A DNA stretch of 64,000 bases, from positions 79,621 through 143,620 of the forward strand of contig NZ_JAGHFX010000004.1 of assembly GCF_017888565.1 (NCBI RefSeq), given 5' to 3'. A program made the translations under genes and the position numbers. The first letter of the stretch is position 1; every line of letters begins with the position of its first letter. Shown here in pieces: positions 57,652-64,000 of the stretch. The stretch comes from Clostridium sp. (lineage in GTDB: Bacteria; Bacillota; Clostridia; Clostridiales; Clostridiaceae). The notes below the pieces were generated by a model, which worked only from the letters and a program-made list of their open reading frames with translations, searched no databases and was not told the DNA's origin.

Positions 57652-58020
57652 TTATAGAACTTCAGGTGCTAATGATAAAATCTTGTTAAATTCGTTATCT
57701 CTTAGCTCCCTAGCAACTGGTCCGAAGATACGAGTTCCTCTTGGTTGCTTATCATCCTTTATAATAACAGCTGCATTTTCATCAAACTTAATGTATGAAC
57801 CATCAGCTCTTCTTAATCCTCTAACTGATCTAACTATAACAGCTTTTACAACGTCTCCTTTTTTAACAACTCCGCCTGGTGTTGCACTTTTAACGCTAGC
57901 AACTATTACATCTCCAATGTTACCGAACTTTCTCTTTGATCCGCCTAAAACTCTTATGCACATTATTTCCTTTGCACCTGAGTTATCTGCTACCTTTAGT
58001 AAGGTTTGTTGTTGTATCAT
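57652..58020 (-). CDS. rplN: 50S ribosomal protein L14
   Basis: 122-aa uL14 at the subunit interface. It begins [27 protein letters not shown], carries the conserved [29 protein letters not shown], and ends [30 protein letters not shown]. It lies 17 nt before rplX. Confidence 0.98.
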   Translation of the reverse strand: MIQQQTLLKVADNSGAKEIMCIRVLGGSKRKFGNIGDVIVASVKSATPGGVVKKGDVVKAVIVRSVRGLRRADGSYIKFDENAAVIIKDDKQPRGTRIFGPVARELRDNEFNKILSLAPEVL

Positions 58021-58048
58021 TGAATTACCCTCCTTTCAGTCTTAAAGC

Positions 58049-58303
58049 CTATTTAGCTTTTTCAACTATTTCAACAAGTCTCCATCTCTTATCTTTAGAT
58101 AATGGTCTAGTTTCCATAATTAAAACTCTATCATTCATTTTAGCTTCATTGTTTTCATCATGAGCTTTAAACTTAGTTGTTCTATTAACTGTTTTTCCAT
58201 ATAATGGGTGTCTAACCTTAGTTTCAACAGCAACAACTATTGTCTTATCCATTTTATCTGAAACAACTCTACCTATTTTTTTCTTTCTTAATCCTCTTTC
58301 CAT
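58049..58303 (-). CDS. rpsQ: 30S ribosomal protein S17
   Basis: 84-aa uS17, an OB-fold primary 16S binder. It begins [27 protein letters not shown], with [21 protein letters not shown] and [21 protein letters not shown] at the end. AAAGGAGG precedes it. Confidence 0.98.
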   Translation of the reverse strand: MERGLRKKKIGRVVSDKMDKTIVVAVETKVRHPLYGKTVNRTTKFKAHDENNEAKMNDRVLIMETRPLSKDKRWRLVEIVEKAK

Positions 58304-58325
58304 TAAGAGTTACCTCCTTTCAGAT

Positions 58326-58538
58326 TTACTGCTCGAAAGCCCTGATCTCTTCTTCTCTAATGATGGTTTTGATTTGGGCTATAGATTTTTTTACTTCTCT
58401 TATTCTCATAGGATTTTCTAATTGACCTGTAGCTAATTGGAATCTTAAGTTGAATAACTCAGCCTTAAGGTCATTTAATTTAACCTTTAAATCTTGAGGA
58501 TTATTTGCTCTTAATTCTTTTAATTCTCTAGCCTTCAT
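58326..58538 (-). CDS. rpmC: 50S ribosomal protein L29
   Basis: 70-aa all-helical uL29 near the exit tunnel. It begins [43 protein letters not shown]. Its first base overlaps the last base of the rplP stop codon, so translation is coupled. Confidence 0.98.
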   Translation of the reverse strand: MKARELKELRANNPQDLKVKLNDLKAELFNLRFQLATGQLENPMRIREVKKSIAQIKTIIREEEIRAFEQ

Positions 58539-58972
58539 TATTCTTCACCACCCATTTCCTCAAAATCTCTTCTTGTAACGAATTTACACTTTACAGGAAG
58601 CTTGTGTGATGCAAGTCTCATAGCTTCTCTTGCAACTTCTTCATTAACTCCTGATAGTTCGAATAAAACTCTACCAGGTTTAACTACTGCTACCCAATAT
58701 TCTGGTGAACCTTTACCTGAACCCATTCTTGTTTCAGCTGGCTTCTCAGTTACTGGCTTATCTGGGAAAATCTTTATCCAAAGTTTTCCTCCTCTTCTGA
58801 TATATCTGTTTATAGCAATTCTGGCAGATTCTATTTGATTACTAGTTATCCAACCACAAGTTGTAGCTTGAATACCAAAATCTCCGTATGCAAGGAAATT
58901 ACCTCTTGTAGCTTTTCCTTTCATTCTACCACGTTGTACCTTACGATGCTTAACTCTCTTAGGCATTAACAT
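58538..58972 (-). CDS. rplP: 50S ribosomal protein L16
   Basis: 144-aa uL16, which helps form the A-site tRNA pocket. It begins [30 protein letters not shown] is spaced 8 nt from this first ATG. The segment [21 protein letters not shown] and the later [28 protein letters not shown] are family marks. Confidence 0.98.
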   Translation of the reverse strand: MLMPKRVKHRKVQRGRMKGKATRGNFLAYGDFGIQATTCGWITSNQIESARIAINRYIRRGGKLWIKIFPDKPVTEKPAETRMGSGKGSPEYWVAVVKPGRVLFELSGVNEEVAREAMRLASHKLPVKCKFVTRRDFEEMGGEE

Positions 58973-58989
58973 GACTAATTCCTCCTTTC

Positions 58990-59658
58990 TTATGCGTTAA
59001 CTTCTTCCTTCTTTTCAACTTTTTTAGTTGGAAGAACTTCTCCATTATAAACCCAAACTTTTACGCCGATCTTTCCATAAGTTGTATCAGCTTCAGCAAA
59101 TCCATAATCGATATCTGCTCTTAAAGTTTGTAGTGGAATTGTTCCTTCATGATATTGTTCAGTTCTAGCTATTTCAGCTCCACCTAATCTACCTGAGCAA
59201 GCTGTCTTAACACCTTTAGCTCCAAGTCTCATAGCTCTTTGGATGCTTTGTTTCATAGCTCTTCTAAATGATACTCTTTTTTCTAATTGTGCAGCTATAT
59301 TTTCTGCCATTAATTGAGCATTTGCTTCAGCATTTTTAACTTCAACTATATTTATTAATAAGTTTTTGTTATCAGTTACTTTAGCTAATTTAGCTTTTAA
59401 AGCTTCTATCCCTGCTCCACCTTTTCCGATTATAACACCTGGTTTAGCAGTATATATATTTAACTTAACTCTCTTAGTAGCTCTTTCAATTTCAATCTTT
59501 GAAATACCAGCTGAGAAAAGTTCTTTCTTTACGAATTCTCTGATTTTGTTATCTTCTATTAGATTGTCTGCGAAGTTCTTCTTTGAAGCATACCACTTAG
59601 CATCCCAATCTTTGATAACTCCTACTCTAAGTCCGTGAGGATGTACTTTTTGACCCAC
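58990..59658 (-). CDS. rpsC: 30S ribosomal protein S3
   Basis: 222-aa uS3 at the mRNA entry channel. The N-terminal part is [24 protein letters not shown], followed by a KH domain with [19 protein letters not shown] (about residue 75). The C-terminal domain has [32 protein letters not shown] Lys/Glu-rich tail ends the protein. Confidence 0.98.
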   Translation of the reverse strand: MGQKVHPHGLRVGVIKDWDAKWYASKKNFADNLIEDNKIREFVKKELFSAGISKIEIERATKRVKLNIYTAKPGVIIGKGGAGIEALKAKLAKVTDNKNLLINIVEVKNAEANAQLMAENIAAQLEKRVSFRRAMKQSIQRAMRLGAKGVKTACSGRLGGAEIARTEQYHEGTIPLQTLRADIDYGFAEADTTYGKIGVKVWVYNGEVLPTKKVEKKEEVNA

Positions 59659-59677
59659 TTGATTTCCCTCCTTCTTT

Positions 59678-60013
59678 CTAAGCTCTTTCTTTAACTACAA
59701 GTGTTATATTACTTGTTCTCTTGTTAATTCTAAATGCTTTTCCGTGATCCATTGGTCTAAATCTCTTTAGTGTTGGACCTGCACCAACGAATGCTTCTGC
59801 TACATATAATCTTTCTACGTCCATTTCATGATTATTCTCTGCATTAGCAACAGCTGATTTTAAAACTTTGTTTATAACAACAGCTGCATCTTTTGGAGTA
59901 TATTGTAAAATAGCGAAAGCCTCTTGAATATTTTTTCCTCTTATTAAATCAAGAACTACTCCTACTTTTGTTGGAGACATTCTAACATATTTAGCTATAG
60001 CTCTAGCTTCCAT
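59678..60013 (-). CDS. rplV: 50S ribosomal protein L22
   Basis: 111-aa uL22, which lines the exit tunnel with its beta-hairpin. It begins [32 protein letters not shown], and the hairpin is [32 protein letters not shown] (about residues 75-107). AGGAGG lies before the ATG. Confidence 0.98.
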   Translation of the reverse strand: MEARAIAKYVRMSPTKVGVVLDLIRGKNIQEAFAILQYTPKDAAVVINKVLKSAVANAENNHEMDVERLYVAEAFVGAGPTLKRFRPMDHGKAFRINKRTSNITLVVKERA

Positions 60014-60034
60014 TTATGTTCCTCCTTTCCGGGA

Positions 60035-60319
60035 TTACTTTCTTTTTCTTGCTGCTTTTTCGTCATAATCGTGTCCTCTGTAAGTTCTTGTTAACGCGAA
60101 CTCACCAAGCTTATGTCCTACCATATCTTCGCTAACGAAAACTGGAACATGCTTTCTTCCATCGTGAACAGCAATTGTATGACCAATCATTTGTGGGAAT
60201 ATTGTTGAACTTCTTGACCAAGTTTTAACAACCTTCTTATCTCCACTAGCATTCATTTCTTCAATTTTCTTTAAAAGTCCTTCATGTACAAAAGGCCCTT
60301 TTTTTGTTGATCTACTCAC
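60035..60319 (-). CDS. rpsS: 30S ribosomal protein S19
   Basis: 94-aa uS19 of the 30S head. The start is a GTG at 60319, 9 nt after GGGAGG, giving [22 protein letters not shown]; the ATG at 60361 is too far upstream and adds a non-homologous leader. Conserved segments are [51 protein letters not shown]. Confidence 0.97.
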   Translation of the reverse strand: MSRSTKKGPFVHEGLLKKIEEMNASGDKKVVKTWSRSSTIFPQMIGHTIAVHDGRKHVPVFVSEDMVGHKLGEFALTRTYRGHDYDEKAARKRK

Positions 60320-60387
60320 TATAATTTGCCTCCCTTCATAATCTATAGGCTGACAAGCCATGAAGAGAAATTTAGATTCTCTTCATG

Positions 60388-61221
60388 CTACTTATCGTTT
60401 CTTCTCTTTATTATGAATCTGTCAGAATACTTCTTATTCTTTCTTGTCTTGTATCCAAGTGCTGGTTTACCCCATGGAGTAACTGGACTTGGTCTACCGA
60501 TTGGTGATCTACCTTCACCACCACCGTGAGGGTGATCGTTAGGATTCATTACAGAACCTCTAACAGTAGGTCTCCATCCCATGTGTCTCTTTCTACCTGC
60601 TTTACCGATATTGATTATATCGTTAGTAGTGTTTGACACAGTTCCGATTGTAGCTCTACATTCGATTCTTACATATCTCATTTCGCCTGATGGTAATCTT
60701 AATGTTGCATAGTTACCTTCTTTAGCCATTAATTGAGCTGTAGTACCAGCTGATCTTACCATTTGAGCACCCTTACCAACTTGTAACTCAACGTTATGAA
60801 CGAAAGTACCTACTGGTATGTTCTTTAATGGAAGAGCGTTACCTGCTTTAATATCAGCTTCTGGTCCTGAAACTATAACATCTCCAACTTTTAATCCAAC
60901 TGGAGCAATTATATATCTCTTTTCACCATCAGCATATACAACTAATGCAATGTATGCTGTTCTATTTGGATCGTATTCTATTGTTGCAACCTTTGCTGGA
61001 ATACCATCCTTATTTCTTTTGAAATCTATTATTCTATATTTTCTCTTAGCTCCACCACCGTGGTGTCTAACAGTTATTTTACCTTGAGCATTTCTACCAC
61101 CAGTTTTATTTAAAGAAACAAGAAGTGATTTTTCAGGTGTACTTGTTGTTATTTCTTCAAAAGTAGCCATTGTCATTTCTCTTCTTGATGGGGTAGTTGG
61201 TCTAAACTTTTTAACTGCCAT
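60388..61221 (-). CDS. rplB: 50S ribosomal protein L2
   Basis: 277-aa uL2 near the peptidyl transferase centre. It begins [67 protein letters not shown] lies near residue 53. The conserved C-terminal [30 protein letters not shown] contains the essential histidine region. It is preceded by a 64-nt gap with two small hairpins. Confidence 0.98.
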   Translation of the reverse strand: MAVKKFRPTTPSRREMTMATFEEITTSTPEKSLLVSLNKTGGRNAQGKITVRHHGGGAKRKYRIIDFKRNKDGIPAKVATIEYDPNRTAYIALVVYADGEKRYIIAPVGLKVGDVIVSGPEADIKAGNALPLKNIPVGTFVHNVELQVGKGAQMVRSAGTTAQLMAKEGNYATLRLPSGEMRYVRIECRATIGTVSNTTNDIINIGKAGRKRHMGWRPTVRGSVMNPNDHPHGGGEGRSPIGRPSPVTPWGKPALGYKTRKNKKYSDRFIIKRRNDK

Positions 61222-61251
61222 GTAAATTCCCTCCTTACTTTAAGCTTCTCT

Positions 61252-61265
61252 GGTACTTATGTACC
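61252..61265 (-). other. Small intercistronic hairpin between rplW and rplB
   Basis: GGTAC and GTACC pair around a 4-nt loop. A second CGC/GCG hairpin lies right after the rplW stop. No T-run, so probably not a terminator. Confidence 0.35.
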
Positions 61266-61285
61266 AATAATACGCTTTATTTGCG

Positions 61286-61576
61286 TTATTGCATTCCTTC
61301 GAAGAATTCGATATTCTTGCTATCTGCTGTTAAAGTAATAACAGCTTTCTTGAAGTCTGCTCTCTTTCCTACATGTACGCCCATTCTCTTTGTTTTTCCC
61401 ATAGTTCTTATCGTTTGAACTTTTTCAACCTTAACGCCGAAGATTTCTTCTACAGCTTTCTTAATTTGAACCTTGTTTGCATTAATTTGAACTATGAAAG
61501 TGTACTTTTTGTCTGCCATAGCAGTCATACTCTTTTCAGTGATAACAGGCTTTCTTATGATATCATAGCTTGTCAT
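61286..61576 (-). CDS. rplW: 50S ribosomal protein L23
   Basis: 96-aa uL23 at the tunnel exit, docking site for SRP and trigger factor. It begins [53 protein letters not shown]. The start overlaps the rplD stop by one base. Confidence 0.98.
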   Translation of the reverse strand: MTSYDIIRKPVITEKSMTAMADKKYTFIVQINANKVQIKKAVEEIFGVKVEKVQTIRTMGKTKRMGVHVGKRADFKKAVITLTADSKNIEFFEGMQ

Positions 61577-62196
61577 TATGCGTACACCTCCTCGATTTTT
61601 GATACAGCATCCTTAGTTATGATTAATTTCTCAAATTTTAATAAATCATAAACATTGATGTTGTTAACTGGCATGATTTGTACATCAGCAATATTTCTAG
61701 CTGATTTGTAAAGTACTTCATTAGATTCTCCAGTTACTATTAAAGTTTTCTTTGCATCAAATGCTTTTAAAACTTCAACCATTTTCTTAGTCTTTGGAGC
61801 TTCGAATGCTAATGTTTCTAATACTACCATTTGTCCGTCTTGAACTTTGCTAGTTAATGCAGATTTCATAGCTACTCTTCTCATGCTCTTTGGTACTGAC
61901 ATTCTGTAATCTCTTGGTTTTGGTGCGAATACTATACCACCTTTGATCCATTGTGGAGCTCTAATAGAACCTTGTCTTGCTCTACCAGTTCCTTTTTGTC
62001 TCCAAGGCTTGATTCCGCCTCCTCTAACCTCAGCTCTTGTCTTAGCTGATTGAGTTCCTTGTCTCTTGTTTGCTAATAAAGCAACAACAACTTGATGCAT
62101 AGCATCAGTGTTAACTTCAACTCCGAACACATTATCATTTAATTGGATATCTCCAACTTGTTTTCCTTCTTGATTAAATAATCCTACTGTAGGCAT
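61576..62196 (-). CDS. rplD: 50S ribosomal protein L4
   Basis: 206-aa uL4. The tunnel-reaching loop lies around residues 45-95, with [46 protein letters not shown]. In E. coli L4 represses the S10 operon through the leader; whether this happens here is unknown, though a long leader is present. Confidence 0.98.
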   Translation of the reverse strand: MPTVGLFNQEGKQVGDIQLNDNVFGVEVNTDAMHQVVVALLANKRQGTQSAKTRAEVRGGGIKPWRQKGTGRARQGSIRAPQWIKGGIVFAPKPRDYRMSVPKSMRRVAMKSALTSKVQDGQMVVLETLAFEAPKTKKMVEVLKAFDAKKTLIVTGESNEVLYKSARNIADVQIMPVNNINVYDLLKFEKLIITKDAVSKIEEVYA

Positions 62197-62220
62197 CCTG
62201 TTTCCTCCTTTCTACAGAAA

Positions 62221-62850
62221 TTAAGCTTTAACTGCGTTTCTTATTACTACTGTACCTTTGTTAGGTCCTGGGATACCACCCTTGATTAGTATTAAGTTCT
62301 TTTCAGCTATAACCTTAACTACTTCTAAGTTTAATACTGTTGTGTTAACAGCTCCCATATGTCCTGGCATGTTCTTGTTCTTGAAAGTTCTTGATGGATC
62401 TGATGAAGCACCCATTGAACCTACTGCTCTGTGGAACTTAGAACCGTGAGTCATTGGTCCTCTGTTAGCATTCCATCTCTTGATAACACCTTGGAATCCC
62501 TTACCTTTAGAAACTCCAGATACATCAATTTTGTCTCCAGCTTCAAATAAATCAGCCTTTATTTCTTGACCAACTTCATAAGCTGAACAATCTTCTAATC
62601 TGAACTCTTTTAATTTTCTCTTTAATGAAACTCCTGCTTTAGCATAATGTCCCTTCTTTGGCTTGTTAACTAATTTCTCTCTAACATCTCCAAAGCCTAC
62701 TTGTATTGCTTCATAACCATCTTTCTCGATAGTTTTCTTTTGAACAACAACACATGGGCCAGCTTCTACTACTGTTACAGGAACTACTTTTCCGTTAGCA
62801 TCGAAAATTTGAGTCATTCCTATTTTCTTTCCTAATATAGCTTTTTTCAT
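62221..62850 (-). CDS. rplC: 50S ribosomal protein L3
   Basis: 209-aa uL3. The start is the ATG at 62850 after AGGAGGTG, giving [33 protein letters not shown]. The conserved central loop is [51 protein letters not shown] (about residues 113-165). Confidence 0.98.
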   Translation of the reverse strand: MKKAILGKKIGMTQIFDANGKVVPVTVVEAGPCVVVQKKTIEKDGYEAIQVGFGDVREKLVNKPKKGHYAKAGVSLKRKLKEFRLEDCSAYEVGQEIKADLFEAGDKIDVSGVSKGKGFQGVIKRWNANRGPMTHGSKFHRAVGSMGASSDPSRTFKNKNMPGHMGAVNTTVLNLEVVKVIAEKNLILIKGGIPGPNKGTVVIRNAVKA

Positions 62851-62928
62851 GTATTTACACCTCCTAAACGTATTAGCGGATTGTTTAACAATCATAACCG
62901 TTCAAACTGTTTATTTAATAAGTATTAA

Positions 62929-63237
62929 CTATAGCTTTATTTCGATATCCACACCTGCTGGTAAGTTTAATCTCATTAATGCATCAACAGTCTTTGGTGA
63001 TGGATTAACGATATCGATTAATCTCTTGTGTGTTCTGATTTCGAATTGCTCTCTTGAATCTTTGTATTTGTGAACAGCTCTTAATATAGTAACAACATCT
63101 TTTTCAGTTGGTAGTGGTACTGGACCTGCAACCTTAGCTCCTGTTGACTTTGCTGTTTCAACAATTTTTTCAGCTGATTGATCTAATATATTGTGATCAA
63201 AAGCTTTTAATCTGATTCTTATTTTTTGTTTTGACAT
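62929..63237 (-). CDS. rpsJ: 30S ribosomal protein S10
   Basis: 102-aa uS10, first gene of the S10 operon and, as NusE, part of transcription antitermination complexes. The start is the ATG at 63237 ([48 protein letters not shown]), with GGAGGG upstream. A frame open 27 codons further upstream is leader sequence. About 200 nt of leader RNA separate it from the promoter. Confidence 0.98.
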   Translation of the reverse strand: MSKQKIRIRLKAFDHNILDQSAEKIVETAKSTGAKVAGPVPLPTEKDVVTILRAVHKYKDSREQFEIRTHKRLIDIVNPSPKTVDALMRLNLPAGVDIEIKL

Positions 63238-63436
63238 CTTGGTTTCCCTCCTTTTCATGTACGCTTTACTTCTAACGCACAACAGCGGATGTTCTGTAAA
63301 CTGTTCCACGTGTTTCATACTTTGTCACATAGACTTACAAAACCCCTGTCGTTGGATTCTAGATCCTAACATACTCATCAAGAATTAACCCGGAAGTCCG
63401 GCAACCTCCTGATTCATCGCTGTTTGCTATACAACT
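63238..63436 (-). other. Long 5' leader of the S10 operon, unassigned
   Basis: About 200 nt lie between the likely transcription start and rpsJ. They are richer in GC than the surrounding intergenic DNA and contain hairpins such as CCGG-ACTT-CCGG (near 63400) and AACA-TCCGC-TGTT near 63285. No known riboswitch or T-box motif is recognised. An r-protein autoregulatory leader is plausible. Confidence 0.5.
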
Positions 63437-63441
63437 TCTTC

Positions 63442-63470
63442 ATTATACTATGTTTAAATAGCCTTTTCAA
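63442..63470 (-). promoter_or_regulatory. S10 operon promoter
   Basis: TTGAAA (63470-63465), 17-nt spacer, TATAAT (63447-63442) on the minus strand, about 205 nt before rpsJ. Confidence 0.8.
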
Positions 63471-63785
63471 GAGTTTTTTGGCCTTTTTTGATAAAATTTA
63501 AAGCATATTTATGTAATATTTTTAAAATATAATTCCTTTTGCAAATATATTTTATATTTGTTTTTATATTTTATCAATACATTTTTTCTTGTAATTTTTG
63601 CCGAACTTCATCTTTTATTATAATTCTTAACTTATTACAATATATTAATCATTTACAAAAATATTTAAATATTTTATTTCAGTTTCTTTAATATATTAAA
63701 TTTATTAAATGTTAAACATATTAAACTGTAACCTAACGACTAATATATTTTTATATTATATATTTTTATTATATTCAGCTTTACA
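63471..63785. other. AT-rich region between tuf terminator and S10 promoter
   Basis: Very AT-rich, with no gene, repeat or structured RNA that I can see. Confidence 0.5.
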
Positions 63786-63819
63786 ATAAAAAGAGAGTAA
63801 GGGCGTCCCCTTACTCTCT
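63786..63819 (-). terminator. Intrinsic terminator after tuf
   Basis: Perfect 12-bp stem, AGAGAGTAAGGG (63792-63803) with CCCTTACTCTCT (63808-63819), loop CGTC, and a T-run on the minus strand. Confidence 0.9.
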
Positions 63820-63866
63820 GAATGTGATCACTTTTTATTTTAATTTATATTATCTTATAGAAATTA

Positions 63867-64000
63867 TTACTCGATTATGCTAGTAACAACTCCTGAACCT
63901 ACAGTTCTTCCACCTTCTCTGATAGCGAATCTTAATCCCTCATCCATAGCTACTTGAGTGATTAATTCAACGTTCATATCGATGTGGTCTCCTGGCATAA
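63867..64000 (-). CDS. tuf: Elongation factor Tu, C-terminal end (truncated by window edge)
   Basis: The minus strand reads [15 protein letters not shown], continues with [20 protein letters not shown], then stop. This is the invariant C-terminal domain III of EF-Tu. Only the last 43 or so codons are in the window. A strong terminator follows, so tuf ends its own (str) transcription unit before the S10 promoter. Confidence 0.97.
   Translation of the reverse strand, partial: MPGDHIDMNVELITQVAMDEGLRFAIREGGRTVGSGVVTSIIE

Noticed and set aside
63238..63318. 27-codon extension upstream of rpsJ
   Set aside because: No ribosome binding site at its start and no similarity to S10; GGAGGG precedes the inner ATG. 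It is leader RNA.
63442..63470. CTAT-N6-ATAG palindrome in the S10 promoter spacer, like those at rplM and rpsM
   Set aside because: Only four base pairs and centred differently; too likely by chance to claim a shared operator.

Overview
This window reads as a chromosomal stretch of a spore-forming, butyrate-producing Clostridium sensu stricto. The DNA is very AT-rich, ribosome binding sites are strong (AGGAGG or GGGGG), and TTG/GTG starts are common. It carries ptb-buk for butyrate formation, a class I oxygen-sensitive two-subunit fumarase, cortex-lytic and CwlD-type spore enzymes, and the Firmicutes order of the S10-spc-alpha ribosomal super-operon followed by ecfA1-ecfA2-ecfT-truA-rplM-rpsI. 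I saw no rRNA, tRNA, insertion sequence, prophage or CRISPR array. Almost all genes lie on the minus strand. The plus-strand exceptions are small islands: an orphan 116-aa gene, a zinc alcohol dehydrogenase with a deleted paralogue beside it, an anchored coiled-coil gene with a SleB-like hydrolase, a YitT protein, and a 54-aa membrane peptide.

Bases 1-9611 (minus) hold a branched-chain amino acid operon: promoter, T-box leader, ilvN, cimA, leuC, leuD, leuB, ilvD, ilvB, ilvC (ilvC cut by the window edge). The carbon-entry enzyme is a citramalate synthase family protein; no leuA is present. Together the genes can take pyruvate and acetyl-CoA through citramalate to 2-oxobutyrate, and then through acetohydroxyacids towards isoleucine and valine. 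Related palindromic repeats sit in three of the intergenic gaps.

Bases 10000-24700 are mixed: an orphan gene, glmM, a YerC/TrpR-like regulator, an AIM24 protein, the alcohol dehydrogenase and its 59-codon remnant, ptb with two tandem butyrate kinases, a COG2509 flavoprotein, and cdaA-cdaR (c-di-AMP synthesis). The usual cdaA-cdaR-glmM cluster is split by about 9 kb. Bases 24800-42800 hold mostly short transcription units, each closed by an intrinsic terminator: a probable four-gene unit (two chromate-transporter halves, a TPR membrane protein, isoaspartyl dipeptidase), ptsI, nrdA-nrdB behind a promoter with two NrdR-like boxes, an ArsC/Spx protein, a two-component system, YitT, fumarase, CwlD and a Na/Pi symporter.

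Bases 42900-63240 (minus) are translation genes: rplM-rpsI with its own promoter and an L13-type leader, truA, the ECF transporter core, and the full rpsJ-to-rplQ super-operon. This includes secY, adk, map, a KOW-domain protein, infA, rpmJ and rpoA, with an internal promoter before rpsM. The window ends in the 3' end of tuf. The less ordinary observations are the 59-codon deleted dehydrogenase, the non-canonical T-box antiterminator, palindromes placed in the spacers of the rplM and rpsM promoters, an unassigned roughly 200-nt S10 leader, and several small or orphan genes. I found no clearly new multi-gene system.
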